A stretch of DNA of 64,000 nt from Closterium sp. Naga37s-1 (GCA_947471745.1 CANJKZ010000922.1:2330001-2394000); one strand, 5' to 3'; shown: positions 53,296 to 63,811, counted from the first letter of the stretch. A program made the numbers and translations. The notes: a model not told the origin generated them from the sequence alone.

Positions 53296-56200
53296 TCAGT
53301 TCAGAGCCATCCCAGCCAGCTTGCAACACTTCCAATGCTGCTGCTCCACTAGCCTCTTGGTCATCATGTCAGCCGGCTGCCCCGTGGTCTTCACGTAGCG
53401 CAACTCAACTTCACCCGCGGTTACCATGCTCCTCGTCCAATGCCACTTCACTCTCATGTGCTTCGTGAGTCCATGCAACACAGGGTTCTTAGCAAGAGCA
53501 ATGGCACCCTGGCTGTCACAGTACAGTGGGGTAGGTCCTTGCTGCTCCTCCCCCAATTCAGCCAACAAACGCCGCTGCCACACAATCTCCCGTACGGCAC
53601 GGAAGAGTGCCATGTACTCGGACTCCACCGAGCTCAAAGCTTGGTCAACCTGCTTCTTGCTCTCCCAAGCAGTTGGGCCTCCACCAACACAGCATATGAA
53701 GCCTCCCACACTTGTCTTGTCCTCTGGTTCTGATGCATATGAAGCATCCGAGTAGGCGGTGAGGAACAAACACCCGGGTTCAACACCATCCGCGCCCTTT
53801 TGGCGCCTTTGTGCCGCCGCCGAGTATTGCAGCCCAACGGTCGGTGTTTGGCCAAGATACTTGGCCACCCTCATTCCAGCTGCTACCTGCTCCTCATTAG
53901 GGCATTGCACAACCCTAGCCAGCTGCCCGGTAGCAAACGCGACGTCCGGTCGGGTGTTTACCGCCGCATACATGAGGCTGCCCACCAACGAGTGAAATCG
54001 GCGCCTCTCCTCTTCACCAACGCTCTCCTCCTCTGGTCCCTTCACACACTTGAACCCAGAGGGAAAGGGTGTAGCCACATGGCCTTCACTCTGCCCAAAG
54101 TTGGCAGCCAATGCCTCCAGGTACTTTCGTTGATGCACCCGCATGCACCGCTTCTCCACATCTCGTTCGATGTGGAGCCCAAGGTAGAAGCTCACGTCAC
54201 CAAGGGCCTTGCACTTGAACTTGTCTTGAAGCTTCAGCATCACCTCCTTCACAAGGTCAGAAGAGGGTGAGAAAATGAGGATGTCATCCACATAAACCAC
54301 CATGAAACTCCTCTGCTCCCCCTCGCCAAGCATGAACAAGGAGTGATCGGCCGTTGAGGGAGTGAAGCCGATCCCCTCCAACACTTCGCGCAGCTTCATG
54401 TACCATTGCCTAGGGGCCTGCTTCAGCCCATAGAGGGCCTTCTTCAGCTTCCACACTCTGCCACTACCATCATCAAACCCCTCTGGCTGCGCCATAAAAA
54501 TCTCCTCCTCAAGGATGCCGTTAAGGAATGCCGTTACGATGTCCATTTGCTTTACTACCCATCCTTTGATGGCGGCTCCCGCGAATAGGGTTCGCAGCGT
54601 CGTCGGCTTCACCACAGGGGCAAACAGCTCCTTGAAGTCCACCTTCTCCTTCTGCTGGTACCCCTTGGCTACAAGCCTAGACTTGTAGCGCTCGATCTTG
54701 CCGTCGGCATCCGACTTGATTTTGAAGAGCCACTTGGACGTTATCGCCGTACGCCCCTCCGGTAGCTCCACCAATTCAAACGTGTCATTCTCCTCGATGC
54801 TCTTCAGCTCACTCTCCATGGCCTTCTTCCACTCCTCAGCATCACTACTCTCCAAAGCCTCCTTGAGAGTTGCTGGTTCTCCCGGCATCTCCACCGGAGA
54901 GAAGAACGCGAAGGCACACTCCTCGTAGTCACTCTCCTCGTCGTCTCCGACCATCATTGCCGCTCCGGCCAGGGCTGTCTTGCCCTGCTTTCCCGGCGCA
55001 TCATAGGTCAGCCTATTAGGGGGTTGAACTCTCCTCTTCCCCCTTCCTTCCTCCTCAGCTGCAGGGACTTGAAGGCCTTGGCGTTGCTGCGGTGTGGCTC
55101 GAATCCGTGGAGCACTCGTAGTACGGGAAGGGAGTGACGGTGCACGCTCGCTCACTTGCTGCACCTCCTCCTCTTCTTCCTCTGCATCATTGGCCTCCTC
55201 TCCCCCATTCACAAGGGAGGATTGCCTTGTGGTTGTGCTGCCGCTGCTCAGCTCCAAAGGCAGCTCCACATGCTCCAAACCGGAACTCTTCACCTCCCCA
55301 AACCGCGCGCCTATCTTCGCCTCATTCTCCGCCTTCCAATCCTTGTACATGAAGTTCTCCATGAACTTGCAGTCCCTGCTCACCAAGAACTTCTTGGTGA
55401 ATGGGTCCCAAAGAAGCCACCCCTTGCTGTTTTGAGCCATGCCCAAGTGCACAGCCCATATCGCCTTGGCACCGAGCTTGTTGTGCCGAAGATGCTTAGG
55501 CACGAGCGCCATGCACATGCACCCGAACACCCGAAGCATATCCACCTTTGGCTTCCTTCCTAGCCACTCCACGTAGGGCACCCATTTGTCTGCTCCCACA
55601 TGAGTCAAGGCTCTGTTCTTGGCCACACACGCGCTCCGCACCACATCAGGCCAGAAATAGTCGGGTAGCCCGGCTTCAATGAGCAACCCGCGTGCCGCCT
55701 CCGTGATTGTGCGGTTCGCTCGCTCGGCGATGCCGTTCATTGCAGGGGAGTATGGCATGGTGAGGGAGTGCCGAATACCATTCTTCTTCAGCCACAACCC
55801 AAACTCCTTGCTCAGGAACTCTCCCCCTTGATCGGTGCGGATTGACTTGACTAGACGGTCTTGTTGCCGCTCCACCATCGGGAAACAATCCGTCTTCAAC
55901 GTTTCAGCCACGTCGCTCTTCTTGGCCAGCACGTACACCCAAGTCATGCGGGTGTAGGCGTCGACAATGGTGAGAAAATACTCAGCTCCAGCAGCTCCAA
56001 GCTTCAGGGGGCCCACCACGTCCATCACCACCTCATCAAGCGGTGCCTTTGCCGTTGCCTCCGAACTAGGGAACGGAAACCGGGTGAACTTGGCTTGAAT
56101 GCACGTCGGGCAGCCAAGCACCTCATCGGGCTCCCCCTTCACACGTATGCCAGCAACCATCTCATTCTTCACTAGCTGCTGCAAGATGGGCAGGGCCACA

Positions 56201-58065
56201 TGCCCCATGCGCCGATGCAAGGTGAGCCAATCACACTCCCCCGTAGCCGAAGTTGGATTGGAGAATGCCGCGCTCGCAATAGCGCCCCACATACTCTCTC
56301 CGTAGTCCTCCTCCGCTGCTGCCTCTGGGTTCTCCTCACCCTTTTGCTGCTCCTTGGTTGCTGCACCACTCTCCTTAGGTTCACTGAACTTGCTGGTCCC
56401 TCCAGGTTTGCTCTTCTTGAGCTCATTCTCCTTAGCGCGACCGTTCGCGCCATCGTCGCTACCGACCGCTCCATCCTTGGTGCTGATGCTTGCTGCCACT
56501 TGCCTCTCCTTAGGCATAGGGACCACTGGGATCTGCCACATCTCGTTGTAGACATCCCTGTCCTCATGAAGGTCCCAAAGAATTCGATCGCCAAGCATTG
56601 CGGTGTAGGTCTTGGCTCCCTTCGAGTTCGTGTCCATGCCGGCCTTTGCCAACCGCCGCACGGAAATCAGGTTTGCAGCAAGGCTGGGCACCCAAAGCAC
56701 GTTCTTGAGGCCCACCATCTTCCCATCAGCACCCTTGAACATGGCCTTGCCCATGCCTTTCACATCTGCTCGCTGCCCCAAAGCCGATGTGACATGCTTC
56801 ACCGGTGACGGCTCGAGTTCGGTGAGCAAGTCCGGGCGAGGTGTCATGCTATAGGTAGCGCCACTATCAATCACCCAATAGTCCAGGGGGTGTAGGGTCA
56901 CCTTCCCCACAGCTGCTGGCTCCTCAAAGCCTTCATCCTTCTCTGGACCAGCCGGTACTTGCGTCGACACGAAGTAGAATAGACCCGGGTATCGATCGTC
57001 GCTCGGGTCCTTGTCGTTGTCTCCGCTCTTCATGTTTGCAGCTCCGCCACCGCGACCGCCACGGCCTCCACGGCCTCGTCCTCTCCCTCCTCCTGCTCCT
57101 CTACCCTCTTGGCCTTGAGCAGGGGTCCAACCATCAGGGAGTTTGTAGCAGTCGCGCCACATGTGTCCGCTCTTGTGGCAATAGTGACACTCGCCGTCGA
57201 ATCGGCCGCGACCGCGTCCGTAGCTCTTGTCGTCGCTGCCGTAACCGCCACTCCTGCGGCCTCCGCCGAAGTTGCTGCCACCAAACCTTCCTCCCCCTCG
57301 TCCTCTGCCTCTTCCTCGACCATATCCACGGCCGATGCTGGCTGCCCTAGCGCCATCCGCACTCGCCAACTCACGGCGGCGGAAATCCTCTTGAAGGATA
57401 GCTCGCTTCACGTCTTCAAGCAAGAGGCGGGGCAAGTCGCGATTAAGGTTGATGATGAGCGAGGACCATGACTCTGGGAGTAAGGCCAGCAACTTGGTCT
57501 TCTTTTGGAGCTCACTGTAGTTCAAATCAGCTCCCTCAAGCCGCGTCAACAAGTCGAAGAATTTCTGCACCCCTTCTTCAACCGCTTCGTCTTCTTCAAT
57601 TCGTAGTGCCGCCATTTGCCGTTCCAACACCACCGCTACCGCCGCTGTTGCAGGAGCATGTACACCCTTGAGAGCAGCCCATGCCTTTGGTCCTTTCTCT
57701 GGTTCACGCTGGAATGGCTTGATGTGACGGATCTGACTGCTCCCCAACGCTTGCCCAAGTAAGAGATAGCCTTGTGCGCTCTTCCGCACCCACGAACTCT
57801 TCTCCGGGTCGTTCTCGGGGCGCTTCTCCGTTCCTTCCATCACCTCCAGCAGGTCATAGTGGTCAAAGATGTTCTCCATCTTGAAGGACCATTCAGCAAA
57901 GTTGTCACCGTTGAACTTGTCAAGCCCAAACACCCTAGGCTCATCCCTAGGTGGGCCAAGACTTGGTTGCATGGGCGCCATGGCTGAATCACGGGGTTGG
58001 CCTTGAGCTTGAGCTTCTCCACTGCCACCAGCACCTCTGTCACCCCTTTCCTCAGGTCCAGACAT
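53296..58065 (-). CDS. E10 gag-pol polyprotein (Copia), intact
   Basis: 1589-aa frame from ATG 58065 (MSGPEERGDRG). The open frame extends 11 codons upstream through the primer site but has no ATG there. Domains: gag (FGLDKFNGDNFAEWSFKM, about 48-65, to about 230); an RG-rich tract (GRGYGRGRGRGRGGG) and CCHC knuckle CHYCHKSGHMWRDC (about 292); protease YWVIDSGATYS (about 400); integrase zinc-binding region and LHRRMGHVALP (about 618); core with D in VMDVVGPL (about 682), D in RTDQGGEF (about 742) and E in NGIAERAN (about 780); reverse transcriptase from about 1079 with LDVKT-type QMDIVTAFLNG and YVDDILIF (about 1259); RNase H with AYSDASYASEPEDK (about 1439) and SSVESEYMA; end ADMMTKRL. All catalytic residues I can check are present. 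Confidence 0.97.
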   Translation of the reverse strand: MSGPEERGDRGAGGSGEAQAQGQPRDSAMAPMQPSLGPPRDEPRVFGLDKFNGDNFAEWSFKMENIFDHYDLLEVMEGTEKRPENDPEKSSWVRKSAQGYLLLGQALGSSQIRHIKPFQREPEKGPKAWAALKGVHAPATAAVAVVLERQMAALRIEEDEAVEEGVQKFFDLLTRLEGADLNYSELQKKTKLLALLPESWSSLIINLNRDLPRLLLEDVKRAILQEDFRRRELASADGARAASIGRGYGRGRGRGRGGGRFGGSNFGGGRRSGGYGSDDKSYGRGRGRFDGECHYCHKSGHMWRDCYKLPDGWTPAQGQEGRGAGGGRGRGRGGRGGRGGGAANMKSGDNDKDPSDDRYPGLFYFVSTQVPAGPEKDEGFEEPAAVGKVTLHPLDYWVIDSGATYSMTPRPDLLTELEPSPVKHVTSALGQRADVKGMGKAMFKGADGKMVGLKNVLWVPSLAANLISVRRLAKAGMDTNSKGAKTYTAMLGDRILWDLHEDRDVYNEMWQIPVVPMPKERQVAASISTKDGAVGSDDGANGRAKENELKKSKPGGTSKFSEPKESGAATKEQQKGEENPEAAAEEDYGESMWGAIASAAFSNPTSATGECDWLTLHRRMGHVALPILQQLVKNEMVAGIRVKGEPDEVLGCPTCIQAKFTRFPFPSSEATAKAPLDEVVMDVVGPLKLGAAGAEYFLTIVDAYTRMTWVYVLAKKSDVAETLKTDCFPMVERQQDRLVKSIRTDQGGEFLSKEFGLWLKKNGIRHSLTMPYSPAMNGIAERANRTITEAARGLLIEAGLPDYFWPDVVRSACVAKNRALTHVGADKWVPYVEWLGRKPKVDMLRVFGCMCMALVPKHLRHNKLGAKAIWAVHLGMAQNSKGWLLWDPFTKKFLVSRDCKFMENFMYKDWKAENEAKIGARFGEVKSSGLEHVELPLELSSGSTTTRQSSLVNGGEEANDAEEEEEEVQQVSERAPSLPSRTTSAPRIRATPQQRQGLQVPAAEEEGRGKRRVQPPNRLTYDAPGKQGKTALAGAAMMVGDDEESDYEECAFAFFSPVEMPGEPATLKEALESSDAEEWKKAMESELKSIEENDTFELVELPEGRTAITSKWLFKIKSDADGKIERYKSRLVAKGYQQKEKVDFKELFAPVVKPTTLRTLFAGAAIKGWVVKQMDIVTAFLNGILEEEIFMAQPEGFDDGSGRVWKLKKALYGLKQAPRQWYMKLREVLEGIGFTPSTADHSLFMLGEGEQRSFMVVYVDDILIFSPSSDLVKEVMLKLQDKFKCKALGDVSFYLGLHIERDVEKRCMRVHQRKYLEALAANFGQSEGHVATPFPSGFKCVKGPEEESVGEEERRRFHSLVGSLMYAAVNTRPDVAFATGQLARVVQCPNEEQVAAGMRVAKYLGQTPTVGLQYSAAAQRRQKGADGVEPGCLFLTAYSDASYASEPEDKTSVGGFICCVGGGPTAWESKKQVDQALSSVESEYMALFRAVREIVWQRRLLAELGEEQQGPTPLYCDSQGAIALAKNPVLHGLTKHMRVKWHWTRSMVTAGEVELRYVKTTGQPADMMTKRLVEQQHWKCCKLAGMALN

Positions 58066-58085
58066 TGTCGAAACTGCTCCAAGGG

Positions 58086-58097
58086 GCTCTGATACCA
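58086..58097 (-). promoter_or_regulatory. E10 primer-binding site
   Basis: TGGTATCAGAGC on the minus strand, two bases after the 5' LTR end. Confidence 0.95.
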
Positions 58098-58099
58098 CT

Positions 58100-58918
58100 T
58101 GTTATAGTCACAATAGGCTTGAATGTGCCTAAAACGAAAGATAGAGAGCACAGACGGATTTCTGCACAGCGGCTTCAAACGTTGATAGCGTTCTTCTCAC
58201 AGCTGAAAATGACTTGATTCAAATTGGATCTGGAGCGTCTTTACGTCGTCTACAATTAGCAATTTAGACTGCACGATTTGATAAAGAATTGACGACACAG
58301 CGTTGGTTTGAACGAACGGTACTATGGCAGCCACTATAGTCTTAGAACACAAGATAGGAAGAGTTACGACTTGGGAATGACTCCCAGCTCCTACAAACCC
58401 CAAGAGCCGAGTTACAGTGATGTGGAACAGTGCCACACTGTCCCCAACCACGAAGGGTCTCGAAACTACCCTTCACTAGGGCCTACACCAAGTGAAATGT
58501 TACACTACACAAAGTAATGTAACTATCTTCAATATCTTGAGGTGTACCCTTTTGGCAAGCTTCGAAATCACTTGAGGCTTGACACCAAGGCTCGGGCTCT
58601 TCATCACAAACTCATCCTTGAGTTCTTGATGGGTCTGCTGCACACACCTGCGACACGCCGAACGTTCGACACAGGACAAAATAGAAACCGCGCACGACAA
58701 AATAGAAACCGCGCGCGAGACACAAACGACCGCGTAACACGCGTCTAGCGATAACTCGTTATTGACTCGACACACACACTCAACATCATGACTCAACATT
58801 CACACACAATTATAAGCATGAAATATATATTATCCCATGCCCTCATACCATTCCATACACACACACATTCACGCACACGGACAACAAGCCGAGTGCAAAC
58901 CGTAGGGTTGCACCAACA
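58100..58918 (-). repeat. E10 5' LTR (819 bp)
   Basis: Same length as the 3' LTR. It should contain the element promoter on the minus strand. Confidence 0.97.
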
Positions 58919-59596
58919 GCGGCTCGGCTGGGCGGCGCGGCTCAGCTCTTGGCGGCGCGGCGTAGCAGGGCGGTTCGAGTGCTTACCAGGGGCGGGTGCA
59001 GGCAGGGCCGCTACTGGGGCGGCAGCAGGGCAGGGCCGCAGCGGGCGGCTGAAGGGCAGGGCCGCAACGGGCGGCGAAGGCAGGGCCGCGAAAGCGCGGC
59101 TGCAGGGCAGGGCCAGCGACGGGCGGCGACAAGCAGGGCCGCAACGGGCCAGCGACGGGCGGCGACGGGCCAGCGACGGGCGACGACGGGCCGGGACGGG
59201 CCAGTGGCGGCGGCGAAGGCAGGGCTGCGGGGCAGGGCCGCAGCACGCGGCGAAAACAGGGCCACGACGGGCGGCTTAGGTCCAGCGACGGGCGGCTAAG
59301 GGCCGCGACGGGCGGCGAAGGGCCGTGACGGGCCCCAAAGGCAGGGCCTCGACGGGCCTCTAAGGCAGGGCCGCGACGGGCGGCACTAGGGTAGGGCCGC
59401 GACGGGCCTCTAAGGCAGGGCTGCGACGGGCGGCACTAGGGTAGGGCCGTGACGGGCCTCTAAGGCAGGGCCACGACGGGCCTCTAAGGTAGGGCCGCGA
59501 CGGGCGGCACAAGGGCAGGGCGCGCGACGGCGCAGGTGAAACAGGCGCGAGGCGCGCTTCGGGCAGGGCAGGAAAAAAAAATCATGGTGGGCCCCT
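58919..59596 (-). repeat. E9 leader, LTR-proximal part with GC repeats
   Basis: The first five bases are the right-hand GCGGC duplication. Units such as GGGCAGGGCCGCGACGGGC repeat from about 59000 to 59500. A CTGGTAAGCAC on the minus strand (58979-58989) is shared with E5. No gene is credible. Confidence 0.8.
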
Positions 59597-59637
59597 AAAA
59601 AAAAACGTTCCCACTAGGGAACCTGCTCAGAATACCA
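59597..59637 (-). promoter_or_regulatory. E9 primer site and adjacent hairpin plus T-run
   Basis: On the minus strand: TGGTATTCTGAGCA (59637-59624), hairpin GTTCCC-TAGT-GGGAAC (59622-59607), G, then nine T (59605-59597). Same layout as E2 with a different but fully paired stem. Confidence 0.75.
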
Positions 59638-59767
59638 TGTTAGACTGTGAGCGAATGAATGACTGAACTAGAAAGCAGGTGGGTACAAGTAGGAAACCTA
59701 AAAGTGTTGTACCCTATATGAACTACCCCACTACAGCCTAAACAGACTATAGCATATAAGTTTAACA
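59638..59767 (-). repeat. E9 5' LTR (130 bp)
   Basis: Begins TGTTAAACTT and ends CAGTCTAACA on the minus strand. Close match to the E5 3' LTR. Confidence 0.93.
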
Positions 59768-61520
59768 ACCTGGTGAAGAAAGAAAACAAGCATCACAAAA
59801 CGAAGGAAGGAACGAGTAGAAGGGATGAAGAGCGAATACGGTGAAAGAAACTGGACCGAAAGGAAGAAGCAGAGAAAACAAGAGTGGATGCGAAACAAGT
59901 ATGACAAAGTAGACGTCAACAAGAAGCAAAACCATTACTTATAAAATAAACTGAATTTTGAAGAAAAAAAAAGCAGAAACATCAAACAAAAGCAAAAAAC
60001 ATAAGCAGCAACTGCGGTCTCATTACTCTGATGTAAGAATTTTCATATCGTGTCATGTGCGGCTTCCTATATGTTAGTCTCTCAAACACGTCAAGGTGCA
60101 CATCAAACATAGCAGAAAATAGAAGCATAATACGAAAACAGAAAACGGAACCAGGAAACCGAAGCAGTAAACAGAAGGAATGAAGGAGGGAAGTAAAAAT
60201 GGAAGGTAAGAGGGAAGGAAATAAGGAAGGAAGGAATGAATGAAGGAAAAGAAGAGAATTAGAGGAAATGGCAGAAAGAAGGCTGGAAGATAAAGCATGC
60301 GATGAATGGAGCAAGAGGGAAGGACGGCATGAAAGAATAACGAAGGAATGGAAAAATGAATAAAGGACAGAAGAAAAAGGAGGTGATAAATGAATGGATA
60401 AGGAAGAACGGAAGGAATGCAGTGAAGTCACGAAAAACAAATGAACGATGTACCAATAAAATATACAAGTCAAGAAACTAACAAACACAACGATGCGTTA
60501 TACATAGACAATTAAAGGAGAAACATAGGTAAGAGGTCGGACAACAAACATTAGGATACAAAATAACCGATGCGAACAGAGGAAATGAAGGATGAAGAAT
60601 AGAAGAATCATGAATAAATATTGGAAGCATATAGTATTACTAGGACAGAGAACTTAAGGGCGGAGATGTGAAATAGTAAGCACGCGGAAGTAAAGAGGGA
60701 AAAATAAAACGAATGGTAGGAGAAAAGGAGGGGAACTGATTGGAAGAAAGAGAAAGCTAGATAGAAGGCGAAAACAGACGACATGAAGGAAAGAAGAAGA
60801 AAAAAGCATGCCAACAATATGAATCAGAGAACAATGCGCTAATCAACAGAATTTCGATGTACAAATAGAGAAGTGTATGTGTGCGAATGAGTGTGAATAA
60901 ATAGATAGAAAGGAACGAGAGAGATGGGGAAGATAGTGAGAGACGTTGGATAGATAAACTGAGGAAGAGCAAAACATGATGAAATAAAACATACAATTAC
61001 GATTTACTACCGTATGAAAGAAACGATGAACCGTAACTGCAGTTAATCAAGATCATACTAGAGACACATGTCTCCTGGATAGTCTAATTGCTGACTCACA
61101 TCTGGTTCTGTTTAAAGGGAACTTGAGACTCAAGCATGGAGGAGTAAGAAAGACCGATTGAAAGTGAAAGAGAAAGATGCAAGCCTAGAACCTAAGCTTA
61201 ATCAATTGGCACCTTGTAAACGCGGCCAACACATGAGCAAACGACTATACGAGATTAAGACATGCTAGTCTAGCTAGTGTAACTTAATACTACTTGATAG
61301 ATTAGGGTTGTTCTTACCTTAGTAGGAACTGGACGAGAACAGGAAAAAAACGGATGCGGGACTATGAACGACCTAAAAAACATAAGGGAAAGCTACTGTC
61401 TTTACGAAGGGACTAGAATCTAGCTTAAACAACATGCTTACCTCTAGAACGACCAACATAGAAGTACACGACTAGGATACGAGATTACAAAAACCTAGTC
61501 TAGCTTATAATAGTCTAAGT
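59768..61520. other. AT-rich, strand-asymmetric intergenic region, no gene
   Basis: From about 59770 to 61000 the plus strand is strongly purine-biased, with GAAGGAAT/GGAAGGAA-like words, so the minus strand carries long Phe/Leu/Ser-rich frames that look like composition artefacts. 61001-61520 is ordinary AT-rich sequence without recognisable coding. It is much less GC-rich than the rest of the window. Confidence 0.6.
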
Positions 61521-61762
61521 TGTGAGAGAAGTAGGTAGAGTTAGGTGGGCTTGGGAGCCATAGCTTAGGAGCCTTGGTAGTTAAGTTCGAGGGTGAGGAG
61601 AGTGTCGAGAAAGTTGTGAAGGGGAATGAGGGTTTCAGTATAGGTTCAAGGGTACAAATATGAAAGAAGTGAAGCAAGGTGCACCACCTAACAAGCAAGG
61701 TAACTACACTAAGTCTACATTGCAGGCAGTTATAAAGTGATGTATACAATAACATTCTGACA
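61521..61762 (-). repeat. E11 3' LTR (242 bp)
   Basis: Its 3' part (CTCGACACTCTCC, ACCCTCGAACT, AACTACCAAG) matches the E4 LTR. Its 5' part does not. Confidence 0.95.
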
Positions 61763-62377
61763 CACCCCCTAACTGCCTGCAGTGAAGAACCATGTGCAGA
61801 AACACCCCCGGAAGGGGTACACCAAGTAGAGCGCAGCAGACAGAGAGGGCAAATGAGGAGGAGAGACTGTGGAGGAAGAGAAGATGCGAGGCAACGACTG
61901 AAGCTGCAGAGGCACGGGCACAGGAGCGGCTGACTCAGTGGCTACCGAAGCAAGGGCGACGGACTACTGGAGTGACTGGCTCCGCGGCTATAGACGAGCG
62001 GCAGGAGCAACGGACCCACTGGCGACTGGTGCAACAGGCTCACTGGCTACCGAAGCAAGGGCGACGGACTACAGGCGCTGCAGGCGACACGACAGCTACC
62101 TTCACACAACCTCCCCCAGCTGCCCCACTCCCCTCTCACACACTCCCTGTTCAAACCCTAGCTCCACTCCCACAGCACCCCCCTTAAACCCTAAACCCTA
62201 GGCTCCCACACACCCACCCCCCTCAGCGACAGCTGCAGCAGTGGGAGACGAGGGAGGAGGAGGAGCAAGGGGAGGAACACATAACCGCCACCCCCACACC
62301 CGCCACCCCCATGCTCGGCACCCCACACCCCCCAGCACCACGGAATGCACGGGGGGGGGGGGGGGGAACGGGACGGG

Positions 62378-63085
62378 CTGCAGGTGCGGGCTGCTCCAGG
62401 GGCGGCCGCTGCAGGTGCGGGCTGCTCCAGGGGCGGCTGCTGCAGTTGCTGGCTGCTCCAGGGGCGGCTGCTGCAGGTGCGGGCTGCTCCAGGGGCGGCT
62501 GCTGCGGTTGAGGGCTGCTCCAGGGGCGGCTGCTGCAGGTGCAGGCTGCTCCAGGGGCGGCTGCTGCAGTTGCGGGCTGCTCCAGGGGCGGCTGCTGCAG
62601 GTGCGGGCTGCTCCAGGGGCGGCTGCTGCGGTTGAGGGCTGCTCCAGGGGCGGCTGCTGCAGGTGCAGGCTGCTCCAGGGGCGGCTGCTGCAGTTGCGGG
62701 CTGCTCCAGGGGCGGCTGCTGCAGGGGCGGCCGCTTCAGGGGCGGCTGCTGCAGGGGTAGCGGCTGCTGGGGCGGCTGCTGCAGTGGCGGCTGCTCCAGG
62801 GGCTGCTGCTGCAGTGGTGGCTCCAGGGGCGGCTGCTGCAGTGACGGCTGCTCCAGGGGCGGCTGCTGCAGCGGCGGTTGCTCCAGGGGCGGCTGCTGCT
62901 GGGGCGGCTGCTCCAGGGGCTGCTGCTGCAGTGGCGGCTCCAGGGGCGGCTGCTGCAGTGACGGCTGCTCCAGGGGCGGCGGCTCCAGGGGCGGCTGCTG
63001 CAGCGGCGGCTGCTCCAGGGGCGGCTGCTGCTGGGGCGGCTGCTGCTGGGGTGGCTGCTCCAGGGGCAGCTGCTGTTGCAAGGCA
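62378..63085. repeat. E11 31-bp tandem array and derived short units
   Basis: About twelve copies of CTGCAGGTGCGGGCTGCTCC plus AGGGGCGGCTG at 62378-62760, then shorter and more varied GGCTGCTCCAGGGGC units to about 63085. E4 has only about three copies. A 16-G run lies at 62351-62366. Confidence 0.92.
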
Positions 63086-63438
63086 GGCCCGCGCGCTGCT
63101 GCAAAGCAGGCACGGGCGCAAGGGAGGCAGAGGCGGCGGCCAGGGGGGGGTGCGCCGCAACGAGCAGGTGACAGGGCCACAAGGGGCGGCAACGGAGCCG
63201 CTAGGGGCGGCAACGGGGCCGCGAAGAGCGGCGACGGGGCCGCTAGGGGCGGCAACGGGGCCGCTAAAGGCGGCGACGGTGCCGAGATGGGGCGGCGACA
63301 GGGCCGCGAAGTGTGGCGACGGGGCCACCGAGGGTAGCGCGAGGGGCCGTGAGAGGAGCAGCGACGGGGCCGCGAAGAGGCCGTGAGGGGCCGAGAAGGG
63401 CGGCGTCCGCGCGTCCGGGGCGCACGGCGTGCGGAAAA

Positions 63439-63501
63439 CCGCCACGCGCCCCGAGCGCGTGGCGGGAAGAAAAAAGTGTCGCGCGCCACGGGGCGCGCGA
63501 C
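63439..63501 (-). promoter_or_regulatory. E11 leader: GC hairpins matching E4
   Basis: Hairpin 1, 63478-63501: GTCGCGCGCC with its exact complement, loop of 4. Hairpin 2, 63439-63465: CCGCCACGCGC with its complement, loop CCCGA. A third, less perfect, GC hairpin lies at about 63405-63435. Confidence 0.75.
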
Positions 63502-63564
63502 AGAAAAGAAAGCAGCGGAAGCACGTGGGGCCCACAGGCCAAGAGCGTAGTCGCTCTGATTCCA

Positions 63565-63806
63565 TGTGAGAGAAGTAGGTAGAGTTAGGTGGGCTTGGGA
63601 GCCATATCTTAGGAGCCTTGGTAGTTAAGTTCGAGGGTGAGGAGAGTGTCGAGAAAGTTGTGAAGGGGAATGAGGGTTTCACTATAGGTTCAAGGGTACA
63701 AATATGAAAGAAGTGAAGCAAGGTGCACCACCTAACAAGCAAGGTAACTACACTAAGTCTACATTGCAGGCAGTTATAAAGTGATGTATACAATAACATT
63801 CTGACA
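63565..63806 (-). repeat. E11 5' LTR (242 bp)
   Basis: Partner of 61521-61762. The adjoining primer site is at 63553-63564. Confidence 0.95.
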
Positions 63807-63811
63807 TAAGT

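Larger units (their letters stand above)
52436..58918 (-). mobile_element. E10: complete Ty1/Copia element nested in E9
   Basis: 6483 bp with two 819-bp LTRs (58100-58918 as 5', 52436-53254 as 3') that begin TGTTGGTGCA and end ACTATAACA on the coding strand. About 13 differences by eye give roughly 98% identity. Target duplication GCGGC. The primer site TGGTATCAGAGC is a perfect match to the initiator tRNA-Met type and lies two bases inside the 5' LTR. Purine tract GAGGGGGAGTT before the 3' LTR. The single gag-pol frame has no visible lesion, so this is the best candidate in the window for an autonomous element. Confidence 0.97.
47465..59767 (-). mobile_element. E9: defective Copia, short-LTR family, 3' end lost, E10 nested inside
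   Basis: On the minus strand: 5' LTR 59638-59767 (130 bp), primer site at 59624-59637 (TGGTATTCTGAGC), hairpin plus T-run, a GC-rich leader (58919-59596 continuing at 52237-52435 across E10), gag, protease, integrase, linkers and the first part of reverse transcriptase. The copy ends at about 47465 after PVYGL, joined to E8. RNase H and the 3' LTR are absent. Confidence 0.9.
61521..63806 (-). mobile_element. E11: non-autonomous LTR retrotransposon related to E4
   Basis: 2286 bp with LTRs 63565-63806 (5') and 61521-61762 (3'), 242 bp each with two differences, beginning TGTCAGAATG and ending TCTCTCACA on the minus strand. Target duplication TAAGT (61516-61520, 63807-63811). Primer site TGGAATCAGAGC (one mismatch) directly after the 5' LTR; purine tract AGTTAGGGGGTG before the 3' LTR. 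The interior has no gag, protease, integrase or reverse transcriptase motif. It shares with E4 the leader hairpins, the 31-bp repeat (expanded here) and about 400 bp of near-identical 3' sequence. Long Gln/Pro- and Ala-rich frames on both strands are repeat translations. Confidence 0.95.

Noticed and set aside
58066-58098. Extension of the E10 polyprotein through the primer-binding site
   Set aside because: The extension begins with GTG and the first ATG is at 58065; the upstream codons are the primer site itself.
59982-60488. Phe/Ser/Leu-rich minus-strand frame of 168 codons
   Set aside because: Reflects the pyrimidine bias of that strand. No start context, domain or neighbour supports a gene.
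62191-63489. Long Gln/Pro-rich and Ala-rich frames in E11 (both strands)
   Set aside because: Translations of the 31-bp array in different phases. Not shared as a reading frame with E4, which has only three units.
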